Positions 1-12,948 of a DNA stretch of 64,000 nucleotides are shown here, piece by piece (positions within the stretch are counted from its first letter, which is position 1; each line of letters starts with the position of its first letter). The position numbers were made by a program, and so were the translations under genes. The DNA comes from Nymphaea colorata (taxonomy: Eukaryota > Streptophyta > Magnoliopsida > Nymphaeales > Nymphaeaceae): positions 9,245,528-9,309,527 of the forward strand of contig NC_045142.1 of assembly GCF_008831285.2 (NCBI RefSeq), written 5' to 3'. The notes under the pieces were generated by a model. It was not told where the DNA came from. It ran no database searches and was given only the letters and a program-made list of their open reading frames with translations.

Positions 1-3000
1 CATGCTTTAATTCAATTTATTTTTGTAAAAAAAAAAAGATAAACTTTCTACTACCAAAATTTTGATGTTATAAGAGCAGTTCATTTTTTTTATTATTAAA
101 GAAACATTATTTAAGTAAGAAAATGACTAACTTAAAATGGTGTGGTTATATGACACAGTATTAAAGAAACATTATTTTAATGGGTCTGGCATTTGTTTCT
201 TACCAAATGCTCATATATATATATGAAGGAGACCAAGTGAAGAGACAGAGAGATGGAGCCTGACAACTAGTATTCAAAACATCATGAATGCGTACTATTA
301 AACAATTAATTAGGAAAGGTAGTAAGAGTAGTATTGAGTTATCCTATATTTAGTTGGCAAAGTTTTAGCTACGTCAATTATAATGTTGAACTATAGCACC
401 TCAAATGGATGAACTGCAGCTTCGCAGAAACAACAGCCAACAAACAAAGAGAAAAGAAAGAGGGGGAGATAAAGGACAAGTAAAACCTCACAAATTATTA
501 GGATTTCCAGCTTCGCTTCAAGGGGATAACTGCTTGACTCGATCAACCTCGTTCAAGAGAGCTGTTGGGCAATGCAAGAAGGCGTCCATTGGATTCCTCG
601 GCTGCCAAGAACTGCTGCCTATGCTTGGCAGCTAGAAAGCCAGTGGATATATATTTGCTTTCAATGTAACCATTTTGATAAGTTTTGGTTTTGACATAAG
701 CATTTTTATATGTGTCCAGTCATTGGTTCAACTAGCACCATCTTGATAATGACAAGGAGCATGACGATAATTCTGACAGAATTATTGTAACGGCAGTATA
801 TTAAAAGAGAAATTAAAGAAGAAACATCATACCAAATCATATCCAAATCATATTGAAAATATTTGTTAATTGTAAATCTTTCTTTGATGTACCTATTTAA
901 CGTTCCCAATGGATTAAGTCACATGGTGGAAGTTGTGTGTTAGTATAAATTTCTTCTTTTTTTTTTTTTCTCTTGTGGAACCATTCTCTATCACTAATAT
1001 GGTGTGCTTGTTGATGTGCACCAGAGGTTCTATTTGGCCATTCCTAAAACTTTTATTTTTATCATTTTCATTGTTTTCTCGAAATTCCCATGACTAGGCA
1101 TAACCTGTAACTTTCAGATGATGCTATGAATATGAGATGAATGATGAATCATTTTACAAACTAGATAAAAGAGAATCAGGCCTGTCCACCGTACTGCATC
1201 AGGGAGAAATTTTGTGTATTTTCTAATTTTTTTTTTCACTTTACAGCTGAACGAGAAGATCGACTTTCATGTTTAAAAATGAAGAACAAAAGTAACAGGT
1301 TCACGTGGGTATGATATTCCAACGCCCCTGATCATTGCCAGGGTTGGAAAACTCAAGCCGTTCAAGAAAATGAAAACAAAAAGGGACGTGAACGAGGTCC
1401 TTTAGAATCGGTCATCGATGCAGTTCTAAAAGTTACACTTTTCTGCAATAATTGGTTTGCCAATCCAATCTGCAAAAAACTGTGATCAATTGCTCGGCAA
1501 AAGCGTATTACAAAATATATTTAAAAGGTACTTAAAATTTATCATCTGGATTATGATAGGTTTCAAAGCATGCTCCATGCAGTACAATCATGTGGTAGTG
1601 GGTACATATAAGAGAGTCTCTTAAAGGCGGTGGAATGACAAAAAAAAAACCTTAAAATTACACAATTACAAAAAAAAACTTTAACCAAAGAAAATAACAC
1701 ATGGCCATTCAAATGGAACCATGTCAATTAATATTAAAAAATAAATAAAATATTACTTAATCAAACATGGCTATGCAAACTGAATTAATCGAAGTCTGAA
1801 CCATTTTATACTATTGAAAACGACCAAATGAGGCAGATGGCTTTAGTTTTTTTTTCATTTATTAATTTTTTTTGTTGGTGCATTTTAGAGGAAAAAGGTT
1901 TATTGCCTCATTAGCTCATCCCAAAAGCACTTTGGTTTCAACTTTAAATCAAAGCAAACTCCACGATTAATTTGATCATCGACTTAATTACCAGGACCCG
2001 ACATGTATCTTTAATTCTATAAGCTGCTGCATATATTTTTAAATATACAAAATTGAAATTTAAAGAACCATGTTGATGAATATATACAGTTTAAAAATTT
2101 TGAGTTGTGTTTGGATCACGCCTTTAATAATTGTGATTCGTGAAAACATGTGTTTGAACCATTTCTTAATATGGTTTGTGTGTTGCTTTTTGGTGAAAAA
2201 TCAACAGGCATGTATTCTCTAAGATTCTTCATTACCTGTCTTTGGATTATGACTGTTTTCAAGCCCTTGAACTTGTATTGCCAACTCCCTGAAATTGAAT
2301 CTGAAGTACTCTTGGGCTTGTGGCACGTGAAACACCTCTTTCTGCTGGCACAAGAGAGAGAGAGTGTGTGTGTGTGAGCCGATGAAATGGGAGTTCATTA
2401 ACAAAATTGGGTGACAAGTAGTCACAAAGAACACAAAAAGTCAGCAAAAATGCAAAGAAAATAAAGTAAACAAAGAAGCCACCAAACAATGAAGGAACAA
2501 AGAAGAGGGAGAAGAGAGATAGAGAGAGAGCACAGACCATGTAAGGCTCGGGGACAATGCGATTGATCATAAAGGAGAAAGGAACAGCCCACAGCAGCGA
2601 TGGAGGATGGTTGAGAATAAAGGCCGTAAGCTGATCATGCGCCCCATTAATAAAGGAAGAAAAGGTCCAACTTTCCTTTCTTTAGCCTCTCAGTCAATCG
2701 ATCTGATGCCGAAAGAAAAGGTCCAGTCATCGATGCTTTTGCTACTTTCATTCTTCATAAGACAAATATTTGATCAAACAAGAAAAAAGGACAAAACAAA
2801 CCTACCACAAACCTGGCCGGTTAAATTCCTAATGAACTAGCTTGGCCAAGAGCATGAACTGGGCTAAATTAATCGTTGTTTGATGTTGATCTTGATATTT
2901 ATCCGGTTCCTTGTCTCTCAATACTACACCCGATTCATTATATTGCTCAGCCAAATGATGCAGTTCTAATTCCATGTTGATAAAATATTTGTTTGTATGG

Positions 3001-3885
3001 ATATCCATAGTTAGTAGTAATTGAGAATACTGCAAAACCAGACCAGCTCCGAACAATCAACTCCTAATGAAATGGATGTAGTGGTGGCTTGCTGAAAACC
3101 CAAAGTTTTTTTAACTTGATTATATTAAATAGATGGATCTTATATGAATTATATGACTTGTTTTCAATATTCAGCTTGATCGAACCAAGCCTTCTGAATT
3201 TCTTTTATGAATGTGGCAAAAATAAAGGAAAGTCCATGAACCGACCCCATCATGATCTCAATCTAGTAGAAACTAAGAAACATCACCCCAATTCGGCATC
3301 CATGGGTCATGAACTGACCAGATACCCTATTTAATAAGTGGAACTCATTAGCTGCCCGCTCATTCGACGGACAGTAATCATACCAAATGTCATCAATTCA
3401 ATCCCTTTTTTAAGAATATGAGACATCAAAGCCGTACAAGTAAAGATACAAGATTCATCAATAAACCTTATTTTGTTAAGGAATATGCTTGCCTTCTTAT
3501 AGACCATATTGTGCGATGGACATGTTATGTAAGTACATTTGAGAAGACATATTTCCAACTACCAAAAATTATATACATAATATAATTTGGTGCTCAAAAA
3601 AGATATGAACATAGTCTTCTTACAGAAATTTGCTGAAATGGACGAATTTTATGTAAATGTACATTGTAAAACAAGTTCCAGATTGCAATAAAAAAAAAAC
3701 AATATAAAGTGCAGACAGTCACTCTATCAACAGATTTGTATAAGTGATATCAAGAGAGTGAAGAGATAAATAAACCAGTAGACAGAAAAATAGAGAAACC
3801 AAGTCACACGGAAGACACACAAATTGTGTGGTTCAGATAGGTTGTTTGCCTTCCTACATCCACGTGGAGAACTAAGCAGGATTTA

Positions 3886-3963
3886 TTATTATATGAAGCA
3901 TCAAGTACGGTGAAATCAGAGAAATTATTATATGAAATATCAAGTACGGTGAAATCAGAGAAA
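3886..3963. repeat. Tandem duplication, 39-bp unit, two copies
   Basis: The unit beginning ttattatatgaa at 3886 is repeated from 3925 with two mismatches (gcatc versus atatc). Both copies end in tcagagaaa. It is a local tandem duplication in otherwise unassigned sequence. Confidence 0.85.
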
Positions 3964-5657
3964 CTATCCCCTTACAAAATAATGCTTCTACACCATGACC
4001 CTCCGCCCCAAAATTCCTTTAGGTAAACCTCACCTATATGAAATGAAATGGACAATTCACCAGCTCACGATTGCAATGAATTGAGCTAAAATAGGTCTAC
4101 TTCCTACTAAAATGAGACAATCCTAGCTCGATTCTGCATCCAAATTTCAAAGAGTAAGTTTATTATAGCCAGCTCAATCTAACTTTAGTCGACCATGGAG
4201 TAAAATCCTCAATTTCTAGTTCAATGCAACCTAAACTAACCAAATTGACGTAAAATGGGACCATGTCTAATGAACTGATTCAATTCTAACATAATTCTAC
4301 AGTCAATTCCAAAACCAAGTTCAGGATGGATTAGTTGTAGCCTATGTCATAACTTTTAATGGTTAATGAAGTTCAACCAACCAGCACTAGCTCAAACTTA
4401 GCAAACCCTGTCATATGATGATCATTCCATTGAGTCAAACAGTAATTTCAATATTCCACCCAAATAGGTCTAGAATTGTGTTTCTCCGATTCCCTTGATT
4501 CAATCCTCAGCCCAAATTGAGTAAAAATGTTCTAGAAGTAGCTCAATTGGCTTTTCTTCATTCTAGCCTCTCTTGCTTCACTAATTCCACTTTGAGTGAC
4601 CTTTGGAGCTAATTTTTAGTTTGATATTGATCAAAATTCTTCAATTTATCATAATATGCTTGGCTTGGATTCCCCTAGTCCATCGTAAATTCAATTATCC
4701 AAATTCAGCTTAGTTTCAATCTTATAGGTCACTCAGGCACATCATACTTCTCAAACATTTCATGACTAATATTTAGCCACTGAACTCATTTCTAGCTGGA
4801 TCTAATGTGAATTTCCTGTTTTCAAGATCGATTTATAATAAGATATGACACGAGAGTATATTCTGCTTGAATGGGTGTAGTATGCCCAAAAATACTGTCA
4901 TTTCATGTTCCATTGATTATGTTTGGATTATGCAAAAAACAGTGTACATCTTTTTTATGGCTGCAGATGTCATAATTGTGGATTGTTAGCAGTTGTTAAC
5001 ATGTTCAGTTATAATGGATAATTTAACTATATATAATTATTCATTAGTACTCAAGCATGTTTAGGCTCTATATATGCTCTATTGGAGTTGTAAGGAACTT
5101 GCTTGTTTAAGCTTCTTAAGATTTATAGTTTTTGTTCAGTTTGTTGTTATTGCATGACAAGATGTGGATGTCACTTTTATGGTCTATTCTAGCCTATTTC
5201 AATGCATCATAATTGGTCAGTATTTCTTGTATGGTACACATTATTTTTGTCATGGTGAATTTCTTTATGATTATGCTCCCATGTTATTCCAACTCTTCTG
5301 AATAGTGCTATATATATGATATTGCAATGTTGTATTTTTCTTCATATAATTATTAATGATATTGTGCAATTTATCCAAATAGTGTTGCTGATACTTCTCA
5401 AACCAATATATGTCGAGAAGTTATTTTTTATTGTTGCTTATAGTATTCTTTTCTTGCTTCCTAATTAAAAAAGAAAAAGATAAAAAACAGACTCCATATT
5501 CTATCACATCATTTACCTCTAACAATGCACACCACATATATTGTTCATGATTATACAAATTAAATGCTAGGAAGTATGAAGTATCAACAATCACCAAGTA
5601 AAAACAATGGGTCAGACAACCCATGTTGTGCAAGGACAGACCTTATACAAAACGTAA

Positions 5658-5669
5658 CTCCTCTCTCTC

Positions 5670-5721
<52 letters not shown>
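5658..5721. repeat. (CT)n microsatellite
   Basis: About 31 CT dinucleotides with a single CTGT interruption near 5677. It produces artificial Ser-Leu / Arg-Glu reading frames on the two strands, which are not genes. Confidence 0.95.
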
Positions 5722-5725
<4 letters not shown>

Positions 5726-6278
5726 TGTAGAACTTTAGACAAAAAAAATGTCAAAGATGGAAATAACACATGCACTATTATGGCTGCTCCATGATGGACT
5801 AGTTGATTAAATCTCCTCTTTGATTCTTCGGTCCTACAACTCACATTTGAGATTCATTCTTAAATCATACAAGTCAAACCTAGTTTCTTTACGCTCGCAT
5901 TTTTTTGTCAAGTTATCTTATTTGTTTAATCATGGTTTTTTGCTTTCTTCTGGGCATTGTTGTGGGATAGTTGTTGGACAATGATCTCTGAAATTCAAAG
6001 TAAAGCTCTTTTGATGTCCATGTATTTTGTACCTAAGTTTGCTTTATTTGCATGATTTGGCTGTTGTAATTTTAACAGCAAAACAAAACCTTTTTCTCTC
6101 ACTTGCGCAACTATAGTCTCTTCTTTCATTTGATAATTTTAACATCATTCGCATGTGATTGTAATACTTAGTGTTTTTGTCATGGGCTTACTTTATTCGG
6201 CTCGTGCTGCATGATGGTTACTTGTCTGTCATAAGCCTTAGGGGACAAAAGAGTATGCAAATACTTGAAAACAATGAG

Positions 6279-6567
6279 TGTGTGCTAAAATCAAAGAACG
6301 TAAGGAAAGGAAGGGAGAAACTTGTAATAATCACAGATTGCATTCATCACAAGGGAAACGTAAGCAATGAGATTTGGAAAAAAAATCAACTTTACTTACA
6401 TAGGATAACTGAAGCTGTTTACATATGATTCAAATGTCGACCACCCAAAATGCAGAACCAACATGCATTGGGGTTGGTGGGAGGGGTGCACCATTACAAG
6501 TAAACACAAGCATAAACCAAAAACGTTATAAGCAAAAGGAAAAAAAGATAAAACATACTCAGACACA
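6279..6567 (-). repeat. 3' LTR of gypsy element G
   Basis: Begins TGTGTG and ends ACACA on +. It aligns along its whole length with 9913-10201, with many substitutions, so the insertion is old. Confidence 0.75.
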
Positions 6568-6599
6568 AACGAACAGGCTCCCCCTTCAAATCATGTGTC

Positions 6600-9500
6600 G
6601 TCATCGGTGCTAATTGTTGCATGGTAGGTCGAGATTTCCTCTAGGTGTCGCTGCCTTCAACTGGAAGGCATACTCCTGTGTCGGCTGCTCCTTGCCTACC
6701 CCCTTCACCAAGCACATTTTTGCCTCTCCAAAATAAGTGATTTCATGCAGAAAATTTTGTTCCATTTGTCAGTCCACCACTCTCTGTTTGCTGCTACAAC
6801 GTACTTCTCTACGAGTCTTTACCATCGGCATGGAAGGGCTTTAGGTTTCAAACATGGAACACTAAATGTACTTTAAGGTTTGGTGGTAGATCTAGCTTAT
6901 ATGCCAACTTCTTGACCCTCTTAACTATGATGAATGGTCTTTCATACTTTCGAATCAAAGAACTGCGTCTCCATGAAAGATTCATATGTAGTCTGGGTAT
7001 AGCTTCATGAGGACCTGGTCTTCGATTCTAAACTCTACAGGTTGTCGTTCCTTGTTGACCTACTTCTTTATCTTCTTGGCAGCTTTGTGTAACAATGTTT
7101 TAGCTAACTCCACTTGCTCCTACCAGTTTCTAACAAATTGGTAGGCGAAGGCTGTTCTTCCCCTCTTTTAAGCAACAAGAGTATGTATAATCAGCGGTTG
7201 CTGTCTAGTGGCTATTTCAAACTAAGTATGCATTGAAGGCTCACTCTTTTGTAGGTTGTAGTAGAATTGGGCTACATCTGGTAATTTCACCCAAATTTTA
7301 TAGTTTGTGCTAACAAAGTGTTGTAAGTATCATTCCAACAAAGAATTGTTCTGCTCAATTGACTGCCTGTTTATGGTTATATGCATGTTAAAAACAATAA
7401 GTCTGAGCCTAGCGATAAAAGAACTTCATACCAAAACGTGCCTGTGAACCAGGCGTCACAATCACTTACAATGATTTTTGACACTCTAATACTTCACTGT
7501 ATTCTTTATGAGCATTTTTACCATTTTTTCTGCATGACACTCCTTTGAGGTTTTGATAAAGGTGACATGTTTAAAAAATCAACACACAACTACAAAGATA
7601 AAACTAAAACCATCTACTTTTGGGAGGCTCACAATAAAGTCCATAGAAAGTCTTTCCCATGGACGTTCAAAAACATGAAGAGGTTCTAAGATGTTGGTAG
7701 TTTCTGATTCATCCCCTTGTTCTACAGGCAAATGAGGCATGTTGCACATAGGTCTCCACATCATCCTGCACATGTGGTCAATGATAACCAAGTTTGAGGA
7801 GTGCAAGGGTTCACTCCTTGCTAGGATGGCGTACCCACAATGTATCATGGTATTCCTTTAATAGCTCTCGTTTTGAAGATTGTCCCATCTTGACACAAAT
7901 ATGTGTTTGCCTTTGGTGAGGAGAAGTCCATCCCATAGCCACAATATCAAAGTCTTCCCTACTTCAGCTAGGGCCACTAGGTGCTTTGTCGTGGAGCCCT
8001 ACTTCTCATGAACATGTTCAAAAAGAACACCCTCTAGCTATGGTTCGGAAGCCTATGCCCGATTAGCCATGAGCTTCATACGACTTAGTGCATCGGCCAC
8101 AACATTGGTTCTTCCTGCTTTGTACTCTAGCACAAAATCGAACTCGGCCAATGGGCTTGCTTTAGGGCTAACTTCTTTTGACTTTGAAAATAATTTGCGG
8201 CCACATTGTTCATTTTCACAACAAATTGAGCTCCCAACAGATAATGTCTTCAGACACAAAGGCAATGCATGATAATCATCATCTCATTCGTACACAGAGT
8301 AGTGCCGCTTTGCATCCTTTAGGTTTTGGCTTCCATAGGCAACATGGTGCCCTCTTGCATTAATACCTCACTAATAGTAAAGTTGGAGGTATCAGTATGA
8401 ACTTCAAATAGTTTTAAATGATCAGGTAACTTCAGCACAGGCTCCTGCATATGGACCATCTTTAGCCTATGAAAAACATCTTAAGTTGGCCTTGCCTAGG
8501 CCCATGTCCTACTCTTCTTCTGCATATCAATGAGGGACGCAACAATCTGAGAATACCCCTTGATGAACTGCTGATAATAATTCACCAACTCAAGAAAGGG
8601 CTGCAACTCTTAAACTTTAGTTGGCGAGTTCTACTCTGCATTGACCTTCACTTCATTGTATCCATGCACAACTGACCTTATCCAACATGACCGAGAGAAC
8701 TTATTTCTTCTTGGTTGATGAGGCACTTTTCCTCTTCACATACAGATCATTTGCCTTCAAGACTTAGAACACCATCCATAGATATCCCACATGCTGTTCT
8801 AAGTTGTTGAATACTACAATGTTGTCGAGATAGACTATCACAAACTTGTCTAGATACATGTAGACAATCCTATTCATCAATGTTGAGAAGGTGGTAGGGG
8901 CATTCGTCAACCTAAACGGCATAACTAAAAACTTGTATGCTTCATAATGGGTGACACAAGTGGTTCAGCCCCTTCTTTCGGATTTGCAAATAACTTAAAT
9001 GAAGGTCCAATTTAGAGGAATGCTTGACTTGTTTTCTACTATCACTTTGTTCAGTTTTTGTTAGTCCACACAGAGTCACTTTAAGTTGTCATGCTTCAAT
9101 TGGAACAACATGGGGGCACCATAAGGTAGCCTCGGAGGGCCTAATGATTCCTCTTACTAGCATTTCCATTGAAGTTCTTTCAATTTCATGGGACCCATTT
9201 CATAGCCATGGTAAGTGGTTGTGCACTTCCAAGTCGATGGGTTCACTTCATGTCGATATGACAATCATCTCGGGAGTTTTGCAGCCATCATTTCTATGAA
9301 TTCTTCAAAGATAGGCGCAAGCACCTCTAAGACCAAACCAAGGAAATCATCAAACGCTTCCCTTTTTGCCACCAAGTATGTTTTGCCTACATGCTTTAGG
9401 AACTTCCTCAAGTGGATTGCTGCGAATGTTGGAACCATACAAAAGACCTTGTATCTAGAATGTCAATGGCTCTCAAATGCAGCATCGAGACCATCTTCGT

Positions 9501-9830
9501 TAAGTTAAGGAACTGCATGCCTAGAATCATCTTTGGGTGCCATAGAGAAATTGGTTTTTTCTTATTAACTCTCAATTATTATAGCCACACCTTGGGCTAC
9601 TCCACGGATGTGCTTTGCCTTTACTACCTTTATGTGTAACTCTCTATTCTCAAAGGTGAGATCCAATGTCTTCATCTCTTCTTTCGAGAAGAAGTTGTGG
9701 GTTGCACCTGTGTCCACCATTGCCTTCATGGACTTTTCATTTACAAGGATATCTAAGTACGTAAGTTCAGTAGTTGTTGTTGTTGTCACCTTTGTCATAT
9801 CCTTCAAAACATTTAGGAATTGGAATAGTC
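6600..9830 (-). pseudogene. Degenerate gypsy pol (protease, RT, RNase H, integrase)
   Basis: Read on the minus strand. Protease near 9,650-9,790 has the aspartic motif MVDTGATHNF. Reverse transcriptase near 8,790-8,960 reads EAYKFLVMPFRLTNAPTTF and then VIVYLDNIVVF, where the catalytic YLDD has become YLDN. The end of RNase H at 8,060-8,170 reads FDFVLEYKAGRTNVVADALS. Integrase around 7,600-7,850 contains PWERLSMDFIVSLP, and its C-terminal part continues with many stops to about 6,650. Numerous stops and frameshifts mean no product is possible. The domain order and the VADALS and LTNAPTTF signatures are typical of Ty3/gypsy, not Copia. Confidence 0.85.
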
Positions 9831-9912
9831 CCATTTGTGGGTCTTCATACTCTTGACCATGCACTGCATAAGCATATTGTTTTGAGAGTGCATAGACAAC
9901 TTGAAATGAGTA

Positions 9913-10201
9913 TGTGTGAAAATCAAAGAATGCAAGGAAATAGAGAGAGAAATTTGCAATGGACATAGATTGCATTCATCATAAGAGAGACGTAAGCAAG
10001 GAGACTTGGAAGAAATCTCAACTTTGCTTATATATTTTGGCTGGAGCTGCTTACATATGATTTAAATGTCAACTACCCCAAACACAGAATCCCAAACATG
10101 CACTGAGACTGGTGGGAGGATGCTCCATTGCAAGTAAACACAAGCATAAACCAAAGACATTATAAGTAAAAGGGAAAGAAGACAAAATATACTCAGACAC
10201 A
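9913..10201 (-). repeat. 5' LTR of gypsy element G
   Basis: Direct-repeat partner of 6279-6567. Its inner (left) edge is followed within about 100 bp by protease-containing sequence rather than gag, showing that the gag region has been lost. Confidence 0.75.
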
Positions 10202-10905
10202 GGAGAGGAGAGCAGTTTGAATGTTTTAGTCTTCTTTCTAACTGTTAAAGCATGAATTTCATCAAAATCAATGAACTGCAAGGATGTCTAAATGTTTTCT
10301 CCAATACCTTAAGTAAGGCAACAAATTATTTAGAAGATTTAGAGAGGCTGCAAAGGTCTACACAAATTTTATTTGCTAAAATTTCTAATTAGGGCTGCTA
10401 TTTTTGTCAAAGATTTATCCTCTTTTTTTGTGTCCTATTGACATATGAGGCCATTTTCTCTTGTCAAATAATTTCTCAATAACATTCATGTACACTTCTG
10501 AAATGATAACCCAAAAAAACTGATTTCAGAAAATATTTTGAGCACTTTGTGCAATTACCTACTATTTGAAAATGATGTGGACATGGTCCTACTGAGGAGC
10601 CGAAGGCATTCTATGAACAAAAATATGATGGAAGTCAAGACAGCAGTACCAAAAGAATTATCCCCCCAATCCAAGTAGATACCCTCTTGGGGATTTTGGT
10701 TATGGACCACATATATGTGTGACAAAATTTATATTTTATGATCAACTATTGTAATACACTTCTTACATGAATGTTATGATTTTTGTATTGTATGATGATT
10801 AGTTATATGTTGATAATTATGTAGAATGTAATGTTTCAAAGTGTACTTCTCTGGTACTATTTTATGCCAAAATTGCACTATGGAGAAATATATATCGATT
10901 AGGTA

Positions 10906-10935
<30 letters not shown>
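10202..10935. other. No gene; ends in an AT microsatellite
   Basis: AT-rich sequence between the gypsy element and the CACTA-like end. No reading frame with a recognisable motif. It finishes with a (TA)n run at about 10,909-10,935. Confidence 0.6.
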
Positions 10936-10936
<1 letters not shown>

Positions 10937-11473
10937 CGCGGCACCCTAGACTTGCCAACATGACATGCAAACATGTGCCACTAAAAGATTTTCAATGGCA
11001 TGCATTGTGTGTCACGGAAAAACCTTTTAGTGGCATGCTCAACTTGTCATAGAACGTCAATAATGGCAAGCAAACATGTGCCACCAAAAGATCTTAGATG
11101 GCATGTGTCATGTGTCACTAAAAGGCCTTTGGTTGCATGGAAAGCATACCATAGAAAGTTAACAATGGCACTTAATGTATCTCACTGAAGGACCTTGTCA
11201 GTGACATGTTTTTATATGCCATAAAGCACTTTTCTGACATGTAGTGGAAGACATAAAAAGCTTCAATGACACATTATATGCGTCTTTAAAAGTTTTTAGT
11301 GGCACAAATACTTTGCTATAGAAGACATGCATCTGTTGCACAAGCAAATAACGCCATTGAAGGGATTCACCCGCAGTACTTTCACTGACATTTTTTGTGG
11401 CACATATTTCTCTCCACTAAATGTTTACAATGACACTTGAAGAGCGACACTAAAAACCAGTACTCTTGTAGTG
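10936..11473. mobile_element. Terminal fragment of a CACTA (En/Spm)-like DNA transposon
   Basis: The right edge reads ACTCTTGTAGTG, which on the other strand is CACTACAAGAGT, the terminal signature of plant CACTA elements. For about 500 bp inward the sequence repeats degenerate units in both orientations, such as gtgtcactaaaag, tggcatg and agtggcac, as expected of CACTA subterminal repeats. No matching left CACTA terminus, 3-bp target duplication or transposase was found. This looks like a truncated end, or a non-autonomous copy with one end lost. The left limit is approximate. Confidence 0.55.
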
Positions 11474-12766
11474 GTTTGGGAGCAAGATGAGAGCCATTCA
11501 CAAACTTCATAAAACACAGGCTCATCCTTACAGATTGGATCTGCCACCTCCATAATATGAAACCGATTCAATCAAGCTTGATAGATACTAAGGAGGCAAA
11601 GGAGTTCCTCTCGTTGGACTGAGATATGAAGATTGAATATGATGATTATCATGATGATGCTGAATCAAGAATGCCATTAACAACGATACCATATAAAAGG
11701 GCTGCTACAGAAGACAGAAAGAGGGAAGAACCATATACAAGAAAACACAATGTTTATGCCGGTTCGCGCTTTTGTTAACCTTACATACACTTCAAGAATC
11801 TCTTCCTCTCTTTCCAACGTATCACTAGAGGGGAGAGGGATGATTATTCATTAAGTAGCATTCACAAGATACCAATGCATCTGTTCGACATCCTTTACAT
11901 TTTCGTTACATTTATCTTTGTATGGAATACACGTAACCGACCTCCTCTCCTTGCTCGTGCTAATCAGATTTGTTTGCTTGTCTTTTTTGAAGAAAAAATA
12001 AGATCGAAAAAGCTATTGATTAACCATGTAAATTTCATGAGTGTGAGTTTAATCAAGTGGGCAGCCATCGCCCAGCTATTGGATTTTGTTAACTTGGCCC
12101 AGCGTGCGCAAGGCTCGAAAGCTCTAGTTGGCTTCTGCTATTTCGTGTCATATGCTCAACTTTCATGAGGTGGGTGGTTGGTTGTGAAAGATTTTCAACT
12201 TGACGCCAAAGCGCCATATTCTTCTTGAAAAGACTTGTATAGGATAACTCAATTCTAATTTACCGTCAGTTTTATGGCAAGCAGTTCACATGTCCAACGA
12301 CCTTTCCAAATATCTTCGCAACTACCATATGTTTGCACGTGACAACTGCAGAAGAAGAAAGGAGCTATTTTTTCAGTATAATGTTTTCAAAGAAATATTT
12401 CTGGATAAACAGGCTTCAACTTAAAAAAAAAGAAAAAGGAAAGCACATTGACGTACGTATGTGTCATTTTCAAATGTTTGAATTAAACAAGTCATGCCTC
12501 GTGAAATAATAGTGAAATGAAAATTTAAGGTACGTCTATTATTTCATTTTTTCAAAAACTTGTGGTGCTTCTGTTACTACTATGAAAGCTAAGGACTCAT
12601 GTAGAATTTTCGGCAAATAATGCAGCTGGTGCCCCACATCCCCTCTGAGATCGAATATTGGTGGATCTCCCGAAAGCCCCCACAGAAGTAGGAAGCGTAT
12701 TTCTTCACCAGACTGGTCCATCAGGGCCAGTTCTTGAGTTTCACTTCCTCCCCACATTCTCCCACG
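11474..12766. other. Intergenic, upstream of the HSP20 gene
   Basis: No recognisable coding sequence. A 97-residue frame at 11,875-12,168 has no known motif. The last 170 bp contain the likely HSP20 promoter: a GAAnnTTC dyad at 12,604-12,611 and a perfect three-unit heat shock element at 12,767. Confidence 0.5.
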
Positions 12767-12779
12767 TTCCAGAATCTTC
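12767..12779 (+). promoter_or_regulatory. Heat shock element (TTCnnGAAnnTTC)
   Basis: TTCCAGAATCTTC is a perfect three-unit inverted nTTCn/nGAAn array, the binding site for trimeric heat shock factor. It lies 170 bp upstream of the HSP20 start codon, with an AT-rich TATA-like patch (atttaaatt) at about 12,789. Position and match support heat induction of the gene. Confidence 0.75.
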
Positions 12780-12948
12780 CTCTCTTCCGATTTAAATTTC
12801 TGTTTCCTCGTTGCTTCTCCTCTCAGCGTCAGTCAAGTTATTTACTGGTTCTTCTTGAAGGTCCCCTTGCTGCCTTGCAGTTCATTCACAACAATCTGCT
12901 CACACGTCATAGAACAGTACACCTTTATTTATCACTTCACCAGCGAGG

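Larger units (their letters stand above)
1..6278. other. Intergenic region, no gene recognised
   Basis: AT-rich sequence with only short, unrecognised reading frames on both strands. The longest (405-635 on +, 76 residues; 2259-2570 on -, 103 residues) show no motif I know and have low-complexity composition. It holds a 39-bp tandem duplication near 3.9 kb and a long CT microsatellite near 5.7 kb. The stretch around 3,790-3,880, with a 'gtggttcagataggttg...cctacatccacgtgg' style of sequence, resembles parts of plant LTRs, but no paired repeat was found. Confidence 0.5.
6279..10201 (-). mobile_element. Decayed Ty3/gypsy LTR retrotransposon (element G)
   Basis: Two direct repeats of about 290 bp (6279-6567 and 9913-10201) bracket minus-strand fragments in the order protease, reverse transcriptase, RNase H, integrase. 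That order, with integrase last, is the Ty3/gypsy order. The 5' LTR is the right-hand copy. A purine tract with GGGGGA lies on the minus strand just inside the left LTR (about 6568-6590), fitting a polypurine tract. No gag could be recognised between the 5' LTR and the protease, so the element is internally deleted. All frames are broken. No convincing target site duplication was seen, and similarity between the repeats may extend slightly beyond the limits given. Confidence 0.85.

Noticed and set aside
405-635. 76-residue frame on + (MDELQLRRNNSQQ...)
   Set aside because: No motif, no homologue recognised, unremarkable composition for chance in this region.
5584-5844. Arg/Glu-repeat reading frame on the minus strand and Ser/Leu-repeat frame on the plus strand
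   Set aside because: Both are translations of the (CT)n microsatellite and have no other support.
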